This document shows, piece after piece, positions 17,675-26,567 of a stretch of DNA of 64,000 nucleotides. A program made the position numbers and the translations under genes. The stretch comes from Burkholderia sp. BCC0506 (GTDB lineage: Bacteria; Pseudomonadota; Gammaproteobacteria; Burkholderiales; Burkholderiaceae). Location: the NCBI RefSeq assembly GCF_902833145.1, contig NZ_CADFEN010000002.1:310001-374000 (forward strand). The letters are read 5' to 3'. The notes beneath the pieces are model-generated. The model did not search any database and was not told the origin of the DNA. It saw only the letters and a list, made by a program, of their open reading frames with translations. Position 1 is the stretch's first letter; each line of letters opens with the position of its first letter.

Positions 17675-19411
17675 TCAAGAATCGCGTTTTGCTGACACCT
17701 GTTGCTGGATGCGCTCTCGGACATCGTCCAACATGGGGCGAATCATTAGCGCCACTGTGTTGAACTCGTCGCTGCGCAGAAGGCCTTGCTGCGTTTCAAA
17801 CATCTGCACGTCAAACCTATCGACAGTCGCTTCGGCCGGCAACCGCTCCATCGCGATGAACAACTGCTGCCTTTCACCGATATGGTCTGCGGCGATATTG
17901 AACATCCGTCCGAGGTTCGGGTCGTCTTGGCCCGACTGCTGCAATGTGTCGATGATGACGGGGAGCAGCGGTAGGTCGCCTTTCTCGAAGTTGCACGCTA
18001 TCAGCGCGAGATGAACCGCGAGAATGGCGCGGCGCCCCGAGCTACCACCTGCCTTCGGACGCTTCCCAATCCCGGTGTCTTCGATGCGTTCGGATGTGGG
18101 AATGTTGAGCAAGTCAGACAAGCGTCGCAGCTCGGCGCTGTAGAACTTGCTCACATCAGCTTTGCGATGCTTGTCGTCATAGCGCTTCACCGCATCTTCA
18201 GCTGCTGCTTGCTCTTTCCTCAGCGCGGCGACTTCGATACCGAGGGTCGACTCCACTTTCGAGAATGCCTCGTCGAGCGTGCGCTTGCTATGAGCGCTCA
18301 GCACCTCATCAAGCCGGGTGCGCGAGCGGCCCGCAGACAGTGCCTGCTCGTACTTCTCGACGTGGCGTTCGATATTACGAAGCGTCTGACGTAACTCCGA
18401 CTCCTTCAATCTGCACGCATCGAGGTTGTCGCTCAATTGTGCGACGAGTTCGTTCATTTCTTCGAGGTCCTGCCCGAGGGACAGCCGTGCATGGAACGAC
18501 GTGGTGTGCAGAACGCCGCAGGTCGGGCACTCAATCTGGGTGTCGTCGGGTACTGCACTGAGGTACTCGAAGTCCCCGCCGAGGTCACGCTGCGCGGCAG
18601 TTGCCAGCTTCAGCTTGGACTCGAGGCTCTGGCGCTCGCCCGTGACCGCGATGAGGCGCTCGCGTGCCTTCATCTGTTCGGCCTGCGCCGCCTGGGCCGC
18701 TTTTGCCAGCTCGACAAGCTCCGCCCGAAACGCACTTATATCGAGCGAGGGAGTCGTCTTGGGAAGCGATTCGCGAACGCGCAGGAATGCCTCCTTCTGC
18801 GCGGTGAGGTCAGCTTCCTTCGTGCGGAAGCGTCGGTCAATCTCATCCTTTTTCTGCTTCGCAATCAGATAGGCACTCGGACGCAACCCGGTTACCGTTG
18901 CAAACACAGGCTCTTTCCAGCGAGAAAACTGGCCAAGGTTGTCGTAGGTCGTCCAGTCAGCGCCCCAGCTACCATCCTGGTCAACGTAGAACGGCAACGA
19001 CATATAGTCCAGCCCGGCCTGGCCGTACGCCGCGCCACCTGGCCGCGGCAGCCTCAGATGGAAGCCGAAAAGCTTCGCCGTTCGTTCGACCCATTCGCTG
19101 TTTCTGTCGGTCGCGAACAGCAGGCGCTTCTGCGACGAGAACAGTCCCATCGCACGTCCCTTGCGTAGGGCGAAGTAGGTTTCATCCGCGAAGGAGAACT
19201 CGAGCAAGCCGACTGTAGCCGGGTCCCAGTTGCCGGATACCAACGACTGCGGCTCGCATCCGAGGCTCCAATAAAGGCTCTTGCAGATGCGTGACTTGCC
19301 GGTGTGGTTAGGTCCTAGCAGCAGAGTCCTTTTCCCGAAGCTCAGTTCGCGCCCGCGCTTGTCTCTCTCGGATGCTAGCCAGAGCTTCTTGAAGGTCACG
19401 AGCCGGGTCAC
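17675..19411 (-). CDS. SMC/Rad50-like ATPase of a two-gene defence-type module
   Basis: 578 residues. Walker A is GPNHTGKS at 33-40. A long coiled coil is interrupted by a zinc-hook-like CPTCG at 295-299, as in Rad50. The ABC signature position reads GGSSGRRAILA (455-465) and Walker B reads LPVIIDTLQQ (483-492), where the usual Glu after Asp is Thr. These are marks of the SMC/RecN-like ATPases that act with an effector nuclease in Lamassu (LmuB) and ABC-three-component systems. The GTG start overlaps the stop of the DUF4297 gene (GTGA), so they are translationally coupled. Sensing of unusual DNA and release of the nuclease is the inferred role. Confidence 0.75.
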   Translation of the reverse strand: MTRLVTFKKLWLASERDKRGRELSFGKRTLLLGPNHTGKSRICKSLYWSLGCEPQSLVSGNWDPATVGLLEFSFADETYFALRKGRAMGLFSSQKRLLFATDRNSEWVERTAKLFGFHLRLPRPGGAAYGQAGLDYMSLPFYVDQDGSWGADWTTYDNLGQFSRWKEPVFATVTGLRPSAYLIAKQKKDEIDRRFRTKEADLTAQKEAFLRVRESLPKTTPSLDISAFRAELVELAKAAQAAQAEQMKARERLIAVTGERQSLESKLKLATAAQRDLGGDFEYLSAVPDDTQIECPTCGVLHTTSFHARLSLGQDLEEMNELVAQLSDNLDACRLKESELRQTLRNIERHVEKYEQALSAGRSRTRLDEVLSAHSKRTLDEAFSKVESTLGIEVAALRKEQAAAEDAVKRYDDKHRKADVSKFYSAELRRLSDLLNIPTSERIEDTGIGKRPKAGGSSGRRAILAVHLALIACNFEKGDLPLLPVIIDTLQQSGQDDPNLGRMFNIAADHIGERQQLFIAMERLPAEATVDRFDVQMFETQQGLLRSDEFNTVALMIRPMLDDVRERIQQQVSAKRDS

Positions 19412-20652
19412 TTTTTAACCTCTTGTTGCGCACCAGGCGCAGCAGTGAATATAAGGATGTCGGTTGCATTTTTGATAATCAGAAGAGCGAGGCAATGGAG
19501 GTATCCTAAGGTATAGCTACCGCATAGTTCCGGGCTGGCTTTTTCCGCATCGTAGACTATCGCCTCCATCTGGTCGCCGAGCAGCCGGAAGCGTTTTTGC
19601 GCCTGCTTGAACGAGTCGCGCGCTTTTGCCAACGCAATGCATATAGCACGGAGTTCGATGTTCGTCCGGTCCGTCAGGTCGGCGCAAACGCGAACCAGCT
19701 CGGACTTTACATCTTCCAGAATTTCGTAGTCGTGTACTTCAGCGTCGAGTCGCGCGAAGCAATTTTTCAGGACGTCATGGCTGCTGTCCTGCTTGAAGTT
19801 CTCCACCTGCACGAGGATGTCTGCGACCTGGCTGCGCGAAACACCGCGCTTCTTGAGCTGGGTGAACGTCTTTGCGTAGCTGTTCTTGCTTCCGACCTGG
19901 GCAAACTCGTTGGCTACCATCCTGGCGCCGAGCACCGGTCGTTTCATCTGGAACGGGAGCTTCTTCTTTTCAGCGAGCTCATCCAGCGTTCCGGCGACGA
20001 AACGATGAGGTTCGTCGAGCGGCAGCCCAGTCCGTATCAGTCGGAAGTCGTCGAGCACGATGGAATCCTCATCGACGTCGAGTTCCTTCGCGAGCGCTGC
20101 CCGAAGAGTTGCCAACTCGCTGTCGCACAGGTCCAAGAGATTGGCATCATGCGTCATGCGAGGCGTTTCATCCTCCTCAAGAGGGAGTTTGAAACCTACG
20201 TTCGACGCGAACCACAGGGCGGTTGGATGCGGATGAAAACAGTGTCGACGCATGACTAGCTTGGCCATGGTAGACATCGTCTTTGCCCCGGATTTCGTCG
20301 TGCCGGTAGCGAGCAGGTCGCGCAAAGTCCAGATGCCGTGCTGCTCGTTCTTTTTGACCTGATGGAATTCGGCTCGTGAGGGCTGCTCGGGAGAATCGAC
20401 GATGGCTACGTCTTCCTTGAACTCAAGGATGATAAGGTAGTCGTCCATCACACCGAAGCGCTCGATGGCCAAGAGCGCCGCGTACCAGTGTTGGTACGTG
20501 AAGCCCAAACTGGCGTTCACGCCCGTTTTCTCGTCGCTTGCCAAGTCTCTCATGAGGGAAACGAGGTCTGGTTGCGAACCTAAGCGCCCAGAACTTGCAC
20601 CTGTTTGCCTCAACGCTCGGCCATGCCCCGACGCGCGAGTTTGCCGTCTCAC
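19408..20652 (-). CDS. DUF4297 (Cap4-like) nuclease-domain protein, partner of the SMC ATPase
   Basis: 414 residues from a GTG at 20652 with AAGGGG upstream; an internal ATG at 20553 has no such site. After a basic leader, residues about 43-115 contain the DUF4297 pattern: TGVNASLGFTYQHWYAALL, then LEFKEDVAIVD and AEFHQVKKNEQHG, giving the acidic residues and QVK of a PD-(D/E)xK dsDNA endonuclease like Cap4. The C-terminal 250 residues are helical and unrecognised; they could carry the ATPase-binding function that other systems place in a middle subunit. First gene of the pair. A Lamassu-like LmuA role is likely, but a separate LmuC is not seen. Confidence 0.72.
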   Translation of the reverse strand: MRRQTRASGHGRALRQTGASSGRLGSQPDLVSLMRDLASDEKTGVNASLGFTYQHWYAALLAIERFGVMDDYLIILEFKEDVAIVDSPEQPSRAEFHQVKKNEQHGIWTLRDLLATGTTKSGAKTMSTMAKLVMRRHCFHPHPTALWFASNVGFKLPLEEDETPRMTHDANLLDLCDSELATLRAALAKELDVDEDSIVLDDFRLIRTGLPLDEPHRFVAGTLDELAEKKKLPFQMKRPVLGARMVANEFAQVGSKNSYAKTFTQLKKRGVSRSQVADILVQVENFKQDSSHDVLKNCFARLDAEVHDYEILEDVKSELVRVCADLTDRTNIELRAICIALAKARDSFKQAQKRFRLLGDQMEAIVYDAEKASPELCGSYTLGYLHCLALLIIKNATDILIFTAAPGAQQEVKK

Positions 20653-20794
20653 ACGTATATCCCCTTGCTAATACTTGATTATGAGTCTTCTTGAGGGCTG
20701 CTCCCCCGTTCGCTGGAGACTAGCACACGGTGATTAACTTGTCCCATGTTCAGCACAATTTTGTGACGCAGGTGGTGAAGCCTCTGGGCCGTCG

Positions 20795-22075
20795 TCAAAA
20801 ATCACCGTTCCAGAATCCATCGAGTTCAATGTCGGGCTGGAAGTCGAGCGCCCGGAGCGGAATAACTTCGTCCGATTCGGGGGAGCGATAGAAATTCTGT
20901 CGCTCATGAGTGTAGGAAACCGATTGGGTTTTGTAAACGTTCACTTCCCCGTCCGTGAGGGAAACTGGAAGGGCTTGAGGTTCACCGAAATCATCGACCA
21001 TGGCATTCAGGAACAAGACGATATTGGTCCCGCCGCGCCGTTGTGTCGACTGGAACATGATGCCATCGAACGCCGGCTTCGCAAGGTGGGAGAGGAACTC
21101 GGCCATCGTTTGGGTGATGAGATAGTCCGACTCGCGTCCGGGGGTGACCGGTTGAGCAATCTGCTGATGTAATATGCGTAGAAACTGACGTCGAGCGCGC
21201 TGTTTGCTGAAGTCTGGCTGGAAAAAACTGAGATTCTGGCTGGAACGAGCATTCTCAAGCCGGGCAAAATCGAGGATTCGAAGCTTCCTGTTTGTCGCCA
21301 CTTCAATCAGCACAATGTCGTTTCCGATAGCAGGGCGCATTTCCGACAGGCAGGTATCCCGCTCTAGTGAGCCGTAAAATACAGATACCCCTTCGGCATT
21401 CATTCTCCCCGCGCGTGCGGCTGCCGGCGGAGGTGGGCCAACATGCTTTAAGGGGTCGTTAAGCATCTCCTTGAGCAACGCAGTGCTCGTCACGACGCGG
21501 GCCCGAAAGAGACGTTTGTTTGCAGCCAATCGACGCACGACCGGCACACGACGCCTACCTGGGACGTACATCTTCTCGACGCCTTCGAACAGCTCGGTGA
21601 AAAATTGCCGGGCCTTTTCGCTGAAGAACCTCCTGCGGTGCTTCACGTCCACAAGCGTCTCCTGCCATCTTTCGTGATACTCGATGGGCAGATGCTGGAC
21701 ACGCTCATAACTCTGCATGTCGTCCCAGAATGGTTCTCCTCCGTCCCTCGGGTCGTAGTCGTCCGTCTCAACGACGGCGTCCACAATTTCATCTTCAAAC
21801 TCGAAATATTGTCCCAGAAACTCCTGGACCCAACCGGCCATAGAGTCCCCGAGCTGTCGGTAGTAGATTTTGTCGTTATCGTCGATTTCGGGAACCGACT
21901 GGCCCAATTGAAGATTTTCGCGCATGATGGGCGCAAGGATTTCACCCAATCGTGCAACGCTGATGCCCTCGCGCTCTTCTTCGCAGACTCTACACTCGTT
22001 TAAGACTCCCTCACGATGGACCATCTCGCGAAGGTAAGTATCTTTGAAGCATGCGTAACAGATGTGGTCAGGCAA
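20795..22075 (-). CDS. RES-domain protein with zinc-binding HEPN/RES-type N-terminus
   Basis: 426 residues, from a TTG with GAGGA 7 bases upstream. The N-terminus has CYAC (6-9) and CRVC (28-31), as in proteins with a HEPN/RES N-terminal domain. The C-terminal part is a RES domain: LFRARV at 189-194 gives the Arg, YGSLERDTCLSEMRP at 234-248 gives the conserved Glu (E245), and DGIMFQS near 350 gives the Ser. RES toxins (Xre-RES systems) degrade NAD+. No Xre antitoxin lies beside it, so it may be a self-contained defence or abortive-infection protein. It is divergent from the nuclease gene at 22204. Confidence 0.72.
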   Translation of the reverse strand: MPDHICYACFKDTYLREMVHREGVLNECRVCEEEREGISVARLGEILAPIMRENLQLGQSVPEIDDNDKIYYRQLGDSMAGWVQEFLGQYFEFEDEIVDAVVETDDYDPRDGGEPFWDDMQSYERVQHLPIEYHERWQETLVDVKHRRRFFSEKARQFFTELFEGVEKMYVPGRRRVPVVRRLAANKRLFRARVVTSTALLKEMLNDPLKHVGPPPPAAARAGRMNAEGVSVFYGSLERDTCLSEMRPAIGNDIVLIEVATNRKLRILDFARLENARSSQNLSFFQPDFSKQRARRQFLRILHQQIAQPVTPGRESDYLITQTMAEFLSHLAKPAFDGIMFQSTQRRGGTNIVLFLNAMVDDFGEPQALPVSLTDGEVNVYKTQSVSYTHERQNFYRSPESDEVIPLRALDFQPDIELDGFWNGDF

Positions 22076-22203
22076 GGTAGTTCCTCAGCGATTCGCAGTG
22101 ATACAACGGAATGTGGTCACACGCAGCATGATACGGGCAGCCAGAGAACAATGCCTGAAACAAGGCGCTCGCTGACCGTTCTCCGTCGAGTTAGAGTGTG
22201 CAG
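22076..22203. promoter_or_regulatory. Divergent promoter region between RES and nuclease genes
   Basis: A 128-base spacer between two genes that run apart, so both promoters must lie here. I see no clear -35/-10 pair or operator. Confidence 0.4.
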
Positions 22204-23643
22204 ATGACTTACGCAGAAGCAATTCGTCCTGTTCGCAACCAGCTGAGGAAATATTCTTACCCCAGTGTTCTAGGCGAACTTTCCCATTTCATCAGAACCG
22301 AGTCCACAGCAAGGGATGGGAAGATGCATGCGCCGTGGCTCGCCGAGCGGCTTGCCGTTTGGGTGCTGCGCGACGATGCACGAATGTATGGTCGCACGGC
22401 AATCTCAAAGCAAGAATTGCGACGTTGCATCGACAGTTCCTGGGACGTAATGAACCATGCGTTCTCTGGATTGGGCCCTGCGCGTTCACTCCATCTGACG
22501 CTTCGGTCTTTGCTAATGCCGCAGATTCCGCACCAGCGTGAGCAGGAACTTGGCCCCTTCGCTCGGCAAATTGACCTTGTCAACCAGCTTCAACCGACCT
22601 CGCATCTTTATCGCCTGTTTGAGGACACCTTGGGTATGCGGCCGACGGACTTTCTCGGGATGGCCACCCTGTTTCGCCAGCACTCTCTCGCGAACATATC
22701 GAGAGTCGTCGCTGCGGACTATCGCATGGGCTTATGGAAGATATTTGGCAAGGAGCCGGTCGAGCGGTTCTATCAAACTATGCTTGTTCCGCGAGAACTA
22801 ACCGCGCAGCAGATGTGTGAAGTCAGTCCGGACGAATGGTATCAACCGAACCTTCTCTATCGTTCGCCTTTCACAGTGTTCAATAAGATGTGGTTTTTCT
22901 GGGGGCGATGCGGCCTCGACCGAAACTTGGGGTACGCGTTAAGTGACATCGTTGGTCGAAGCGAAAGCAACGGAGTTCGCCAGACCTTCGAGAAGTTGTT
23001 CGAGGCGTACGTCGGTCGCACCCTGGTCCTGACGAGTGTGGAGGTCTTGGGTGAAAACGAGGTTCGCGCACGTTTTGCTGTCGAAGGTCAGTGTTGCGAC
23101 TTCGCCGTTTTGGATGGCGCCGATGTTGTGTTGCTGGAGGTCAAGAATAAGGCGCTGACCCATACGCTTCCGGCTAATGGAACTGCTCGCGACTATGCTT
23201 CGAAGCTCAGTGCGACCGTCAGAAAGGCCGATGGCCAACTCCGAAACGTCGAGGCCTTCGTGCGAAAGGCTCGCCCCGGAGCAACTGTGCATAAAGTTGT
23301 CATCACCTATGGTGACCTCTTTGCGGCCGAGACGGACCAGTTGTTTACGACGAACGCGGACCAATTCGCATCGGATAATCCCGTGTACATCCTCAGCGTC
23401 GACCACCTTGACCGTCTCATTGAAGCAGTGCGTCGGGGGCAGTGCCGATTTGCATCCTTCTTCGAAGACTACTCGCGGCGGCGACGCGAGCCCAAAAGAC
23501 GCCTTTTGTTGCTTTCGGAACTCTTGAACGAGAAGCCGTATCTGGGCCCCGAACTGCCAGCGCGTCTCTTTGAAATCTACGAGCCGTTTTACGAGAAATT
23601 GGCGGAGCGGGCCCAGCTGGGGCAAAAGGTCGTCGCCCTCTGA
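22204..23643 (+). CDS. PD-(D/E)xK nuclease-domain protein, last gene before the glmS junction
   Basis: 479 residues from the ATG at 22204. Near residues 300-325 it reads CDFAVLDGADVVLLEVKNKA, which gives the D, E and K of a PD-(D/E)xK nuclease in a hydrophobic strand context (D...hhLLEVK). The N-terminal 280 residues are helical with aromatic patches and are not recognised; the C-terminal region ends in a basic RRRREPKRR stretch and a helical tail. The placement beside RES and SMC/DUF4297 genes at a transposon hot spot supports a defence role. Family name not known to me. Confidence 0.65.
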   Translation: MTYAEAIRPVRNQLRKYSYPSVLGELSHFIRTESTARDGKMHAPWLAERLAVWVLRDDARMYGRTAISKQELRRCIDSSWDVMNHAFSGLGPARSLHLTLRSLLMPQIPHQREQELGPFARQIDLVNQLQPTSHLYRLFEDTLGMRPTDFLGMATLFRQHSLANISRVVAADYRMGLWKIFGKEPVERFYQTMLVPRELTAQQMCEVSPDEWYQPNLLYRSPFTVFNKMWFFWGRCGLDRNLGYALSDIVGRSESNGVRQTFEKLFEAYVGRTLVLTSVEVLGENEVRARFAVEGQCCDFAVLDGADVVLLEVKNKALTHTLPANGTARDYASKLSATVRKADGQLRNVEAFVRKARPGATVHKVVITYGDLFAAETDQLFTTNADQFASDNPVYILSVDHLDRLIEAVRRGQCRFASFFEDYSRRRREPKRRLLLLSELLNEKPYLGPELPARLFEIYEPFYEKLAERAQLGQKVVAL

Positions 23644-23928
23644 CAGGTCGGTGACGGGCGTTGGGGCTGAAAGGCCGGAGGGAGCAGCTCGAGCTGACAA
23701 CGAGGCCGAGAACGGGGGCGTTGCTCCTGGGCGATTCGTGAAATCTACAAGGCAATCGCAAAAAAGTGGCGCCACAAAAAGCTCCGGCGTCACTTTGACA
23801 ACAGTTTCAGTTACGCCTTGTTAGGCAAGGCTTGGCAGCACAAAAGACGCTCGTAACCAAACCTGAATCGGGTGTCTGTAACTGGAATTAATGCACCTCA
23901 GCAGGTGATAAGGGAGAAATGATCTCCC
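23644..23928. other. Island/glmS junction region (attTn7-type site)
   Basis: No gene. It lies between the last cargo gene and the glmS stop, where Tn7-family elements insert. An imperfect inverted structure is seen at 23764-23797 (AAGTGGCG ... GGCGTCACTTT on the plus strand), and TGGCGCCACAAAA at 23767 resembles TGGCAGCACAAAA at 23834, which could be transposase-binding repeats. A TGT/ACA terminus with a 5-bp duplication could not be fixed. Confidence 0.5.
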
Positions 23929-23929
23929 T
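23911..23929 (-). terminator. Hairpin just after glmS
   Basis: AGGGAGA and TCTCCCT are separated by AATGA and touch the glmS stop codon. The 7-bp stem has no T-run behind it, so it is only a possible terminator or mRNA end structure. Confidence 0.4.
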
Positions 23930-25758
23930 CACTCCACCGTCACCGATTTCGCCAGATTCCTCGGCTTATCGATATCCGTCCCTCGCGCCAACGCCGCGTG
24001 ATAGGCGAGCAGTTGCATCGGCACCGTATGCAAGATCGGCGACAACGGCCCGTAATACTCGTTTAGCCGAATCACCTCGATCCCCTCACTCGGTACCAAC
24101 CCACAGTCCACATCCGCGAACACGAACAGCCGCCCGTTCCGCGCACTGACCTCATGCATGTTCGATCGGAGCTTTTCAAGCAGCATGTCATTCGGCGCAA
24201 CCGCGATCACCGGCATTTCATTGCTGACGAGCGCCAGCGGCCCGTGCTTCAACTCGCCTGCCGGATACGCTTCCGCATGAATATACGAAATCTCCTTCAT
24301 CTTCAGCGCGCCTTCGAGCGCGATCGGATAGTGCATTCCGCGCCCGAGAAACAGCATGTTGTCACGTCGCGCGAGCAACTCCGACCACGCCATGATCTGC
24401 GGTTCCAACGCGAGCACTTTCGACATTGCATCCGGCAGATGCCGCAGCGCGCGCAGATGTTCCTTCTCTTCATCGTCACTCAACCGCCCGCGCACTTGCG
24501 CCAGTGACAACGTCAGCAGGAACAGGGTAACGAGCTGTGTCGTAAACGCCTTTGTCGAAGCTACGCCGATTTCAATGCCAGCACGCGTCACGAACTGAAG
24601 CGCACATTCGCGCATCAACGCGCTCGTCGCCACGTTGCAGATCGCGAGCGTATGCATCATCCCGCTGCGTTTCGCGACATGCACGGCCCCGAGCACATCG
24701 GCGGTTTCACCGCTCTGCGACACCGCAACCACCAGCGTGCGCGGATTCGGCACGCTGTCGCGATAACGAAACTCGCTGGCAATCTCGACGCTCGCCGGCA
24801 GCTTCGCGATGCTCTCGATCCAGTACTTCGCGGTCAGCGCCGCATGATAGCTGCCGCCGCACGCGAGCAGCAGCACCGAATCGACGTCATTGAACACGCG
24901 CCACGCGCCGTCGCCGAACAGCTCGGGCATGATCGACGACACGTCGAGCAGCGTATCGGCCACGGCCTGTGGCTGCTCGAAGATCTCCTTCTGCATGTAG
25001 TAACGATAGGACCCGAGATCGGCCGCGCCGCTATGCGCGGCGACGCGTTGCACCGCGCGCTCGACGCGCTGGCCGTTTGCGTCGACGATCCAGTAGCGAT
25101 GCAGCTGAATGTCGGCGACGTCGCCGTTCTCGAGGTAGGCGATGCGATCGGTGATACCCGACAGCGCAATCGCATCCGACGCCAGAAAATTCTCGCCGTC
25201 GCCGACCCCGACGACGAGCGGCATCCCGTCGCGTGCGCCGACGATCCGGTGCGGCTCGTCGCGGCACATCACCGCGATCGCATAGCTGCCGCGCAGTCGC
25301 GCGACCGCACGCCGTACCGCGTCGAACAGGTCGCCGTCGTACAAGTGGTCGATCAGGTGCGCGATCGCCTCGCTGTCGGTCTGGCTCGCGAACACATAGC
25401 CGTGCGCCTGCAGTTCCGCGCGCAGTTGGTCGCAGTTCTCGATGATTCCGTTGTGCGACAGCGCGATGCGCGCATTGGCGTCGCTTGGCGAGAAGTGCGG
25501 ATGCGCGTTGAGCGTGACGGGGGCGCCATGCGTGGCCCAGCGCGTATGCGCGATGCCCGTGTAACCGGACAACGCCAGCTCGGCGATCTCGCGCTGCAGG
25601 TTCGCGACACGATCGACGCTGCGGGCGCGCGCCAGCACGCGGTCGCGGTAGACCACGACGCCGCACGAATCGTAGCCGCGGTATTCGAGCCGCTTCAGGC
25701 CGTCGACCAGGTTCGGCAGGATGTCCCGCTGGGCCACCGCCCCGACAATTCCACACAT
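23929..25758 (-). CDS. glmS: Glutamine-fructose-6-phosphate aminotransferase (isomerising)
   Basis: 609 residues, the full usual length. It makes glucosamine-6-phosphate from fructose-6-phosphate and glutamine for cell-wall and LPS amino sugars, in the cytosol. The N-terminal glutaminase starts MCGIVGAV with nucleophile Cys2 and has the RWATHG motif; two SIS sugar-isomerase domains follow (SQSGETAD near 355). The C-terminus ends [11 protein letters not shown], the peptide coded by the DNA that Tn7 TnsD recognises, which explains the island placed directly downstream. It is divergent from an Lrp/AsnC regulator rather than linked to glmU, so it may be one of several glmS copies that Burkholderia can carry. 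Confidence 0.97.
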   Translation of the reverse strand: MCGIVGAVAQRDILPNLVDGLKRLEYRGYDSCGVVVYRDRVLARARSVDRVANLQREIAELALSGYTGIAHTRWATHGAPVTLNAHPHFSPSDANARIALSHNGIIENCDQLRAELQAHGYVFASQTDSEAIAHLIDHLYDGDLFDAVRRAVARLRGSYAIAVMCRDEPHRIVGARDGMPLVVGVGDGENFLASDAIALSGITDRIAYLENGDVADIQLHRYWIVDANGQRVERAVQRVAAHSGAADLGSYRYYMQKEIFEQPQAVADTLLDVSSIMPELFGDGAWRVFNDVDSVLLLACGGSYHAALTAKYWIESIAKLPASVEIASEFRYRDSVPNPRTLVVAVSQSGETADVLGAVHVAKRSGMMHTLAICNVATSALMRECALQFVTRAGIEIGVASTKAFTTQLVTLFLLTLSLAQVRGRLSDDEEKEHLRALRHLPDAMSKVLALEPQIMAWSELLARRDNMLFLGRGMHYPIALEGALKMKEISYIHAEAYPAGELKHGPLALVSNEMPVIAVAPNDMLLEKLRSNMHEVSARNGRLFVFADVDCGLVPSEGIEVIRLNEYYGPLSPILHTVPMQLLAYHAALARGTDIDKPRNLAKSVTVE

Positions 25759-25816
25759 ATCGCGCTCCGTAAATGTCCTGTCTGGATCAGTGAGAGCGAT
25801 GGTAGAGCCGGTGAAA

Positions 25817-25891
25817 TGGAATTAAATTTCAAAAAATCAATAAATATGAAACAGACGGATGATCGTCTATCATGTTGAAATTAAATTTCAA
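25817..25891. promoter_or_regulatory. Two Lrp-type palindromic operators in the glmS/lrp spacer
   Basis: TTGAAATTAAATTTCAA (25875-25891) is a perfect 17-bp palindrome around a central A, and TGGAATTAAATTTCAAA (25817-25832 and neighbouring base) is a near copy about 58 bp away. They lie in an AT-rich spacer between glmS and the Lrp/AsnC gene, so the regulator probably controls itself and perhaps glmS. Confidence 0.6.
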
Positions 25892-25914
25892 TCGCTGACC
25901 GGAAGGAGTGACCG

Positions 25915-26406
25915 ATGGCCGGCATCACCCTCGACGAGCTCGACCTGCGCATTCTCGCGATCCTGCAGGACGACGCGTCGGTGTCCAACCTGCAACTCGC
26001 CGAGCGCGCGCTGTCGTCGCCGCCCACCTGCATGCGTCGCGTGCGCCGGCTGACGGAGGCCGGCGTGATCCGCCGGCAGGTCGCGGTGCTCGACCCGGTC
26101 GCGATCGGCACGGCCGTCACCGCGCTGATCGAGATCAGCCTCGACCGGCAGACGGCCGAAGACTACGACGCGTTCGAAGCGTACGTGTGCGCGGAGCCGG
26201 CCGTCACGCAGTGCTACCGCGTGTCGCCGGGGCCTGATTTCGTCGTGATCGCCGATCTGGCCGATGTCGCCGAATACGATGAATTCGCGCGGCGGCTCTT
26301 CACCGGCGCGTCGAACGTCCGCAACGTGCGGACGTTTTTCTCGACGCATCGCGCGAAATTCGAAGCGAACGCGCGGGTCGCGCATGCGCTGCGCAAGCGC
26401 ACATGA
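25915..26406 (+). CDS. Lrp/AsnC family transcriptional regulator
   Basis: 163 residues. The N-terminal winged helix begins LDELDLRILAILQDDASVSNLQLAERA, with recognition helix region SPPTCMRRVRRLTEAG. The C-terminal RAM (ligand-sensing) domain covers about 70-150 with VTQCYRVSPGPDFVVIADL. It follows a GGAAGGAG site 6-7 bases before the ATG. Palindromic sites in the shared spacer suggest autoregulation. The ligand, probably an amino acid, cannot be told. Confidence 0.9.
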   Translation: MAGITLDELDLRILAILQDDASVSNLQLAERALSSPPTCMRRVRRLTEAGVIRRQVAVLDPVAIGTAVTALIEISLDRQTAEDYDAFEAYVCAEPAVTQCYRVSPGPDFVVIADLADVAEYDEFARRLFTGASNVRNVRTFFSTHRAKFEANARVAHALRKRT

Positions 26407-26567
26407 TGTGAGCTAACCGCCGCGGTCGTTCGCCGTCACGCGGCCGGCACGGCCTCCGCCCGATCGTCAGCGTTCTGAGCCATGCGGCGGGTGAACGCTT
26501 CGGCGGTGAGTTCGATGCCGGTGCCGAACGCGCCGGCCGGTATCGAGCGCGTGCCCCGCTCTGCTGA

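Noticed and set aside
23764-23797. Inverted repeat as the definite right end of the transposon
   Set aside because: It looks suggestive but no matching left end was found and it lies about 130 bp from the glmS stop, further than the Tn7 insertion point.
1-23900. CRISPR-associated transposon (CAST)
   Set aside because: Tn7-like genes are present, but no repeat-spacer array and no cas gene were seen, so RNA-guided targeting is not supported inside this window.
24652-25878. 408-codon plus-strand frame opposite glmS
   Set aside because: Shadow of glmS; composition rich in Arg and His, no recognisable domain.
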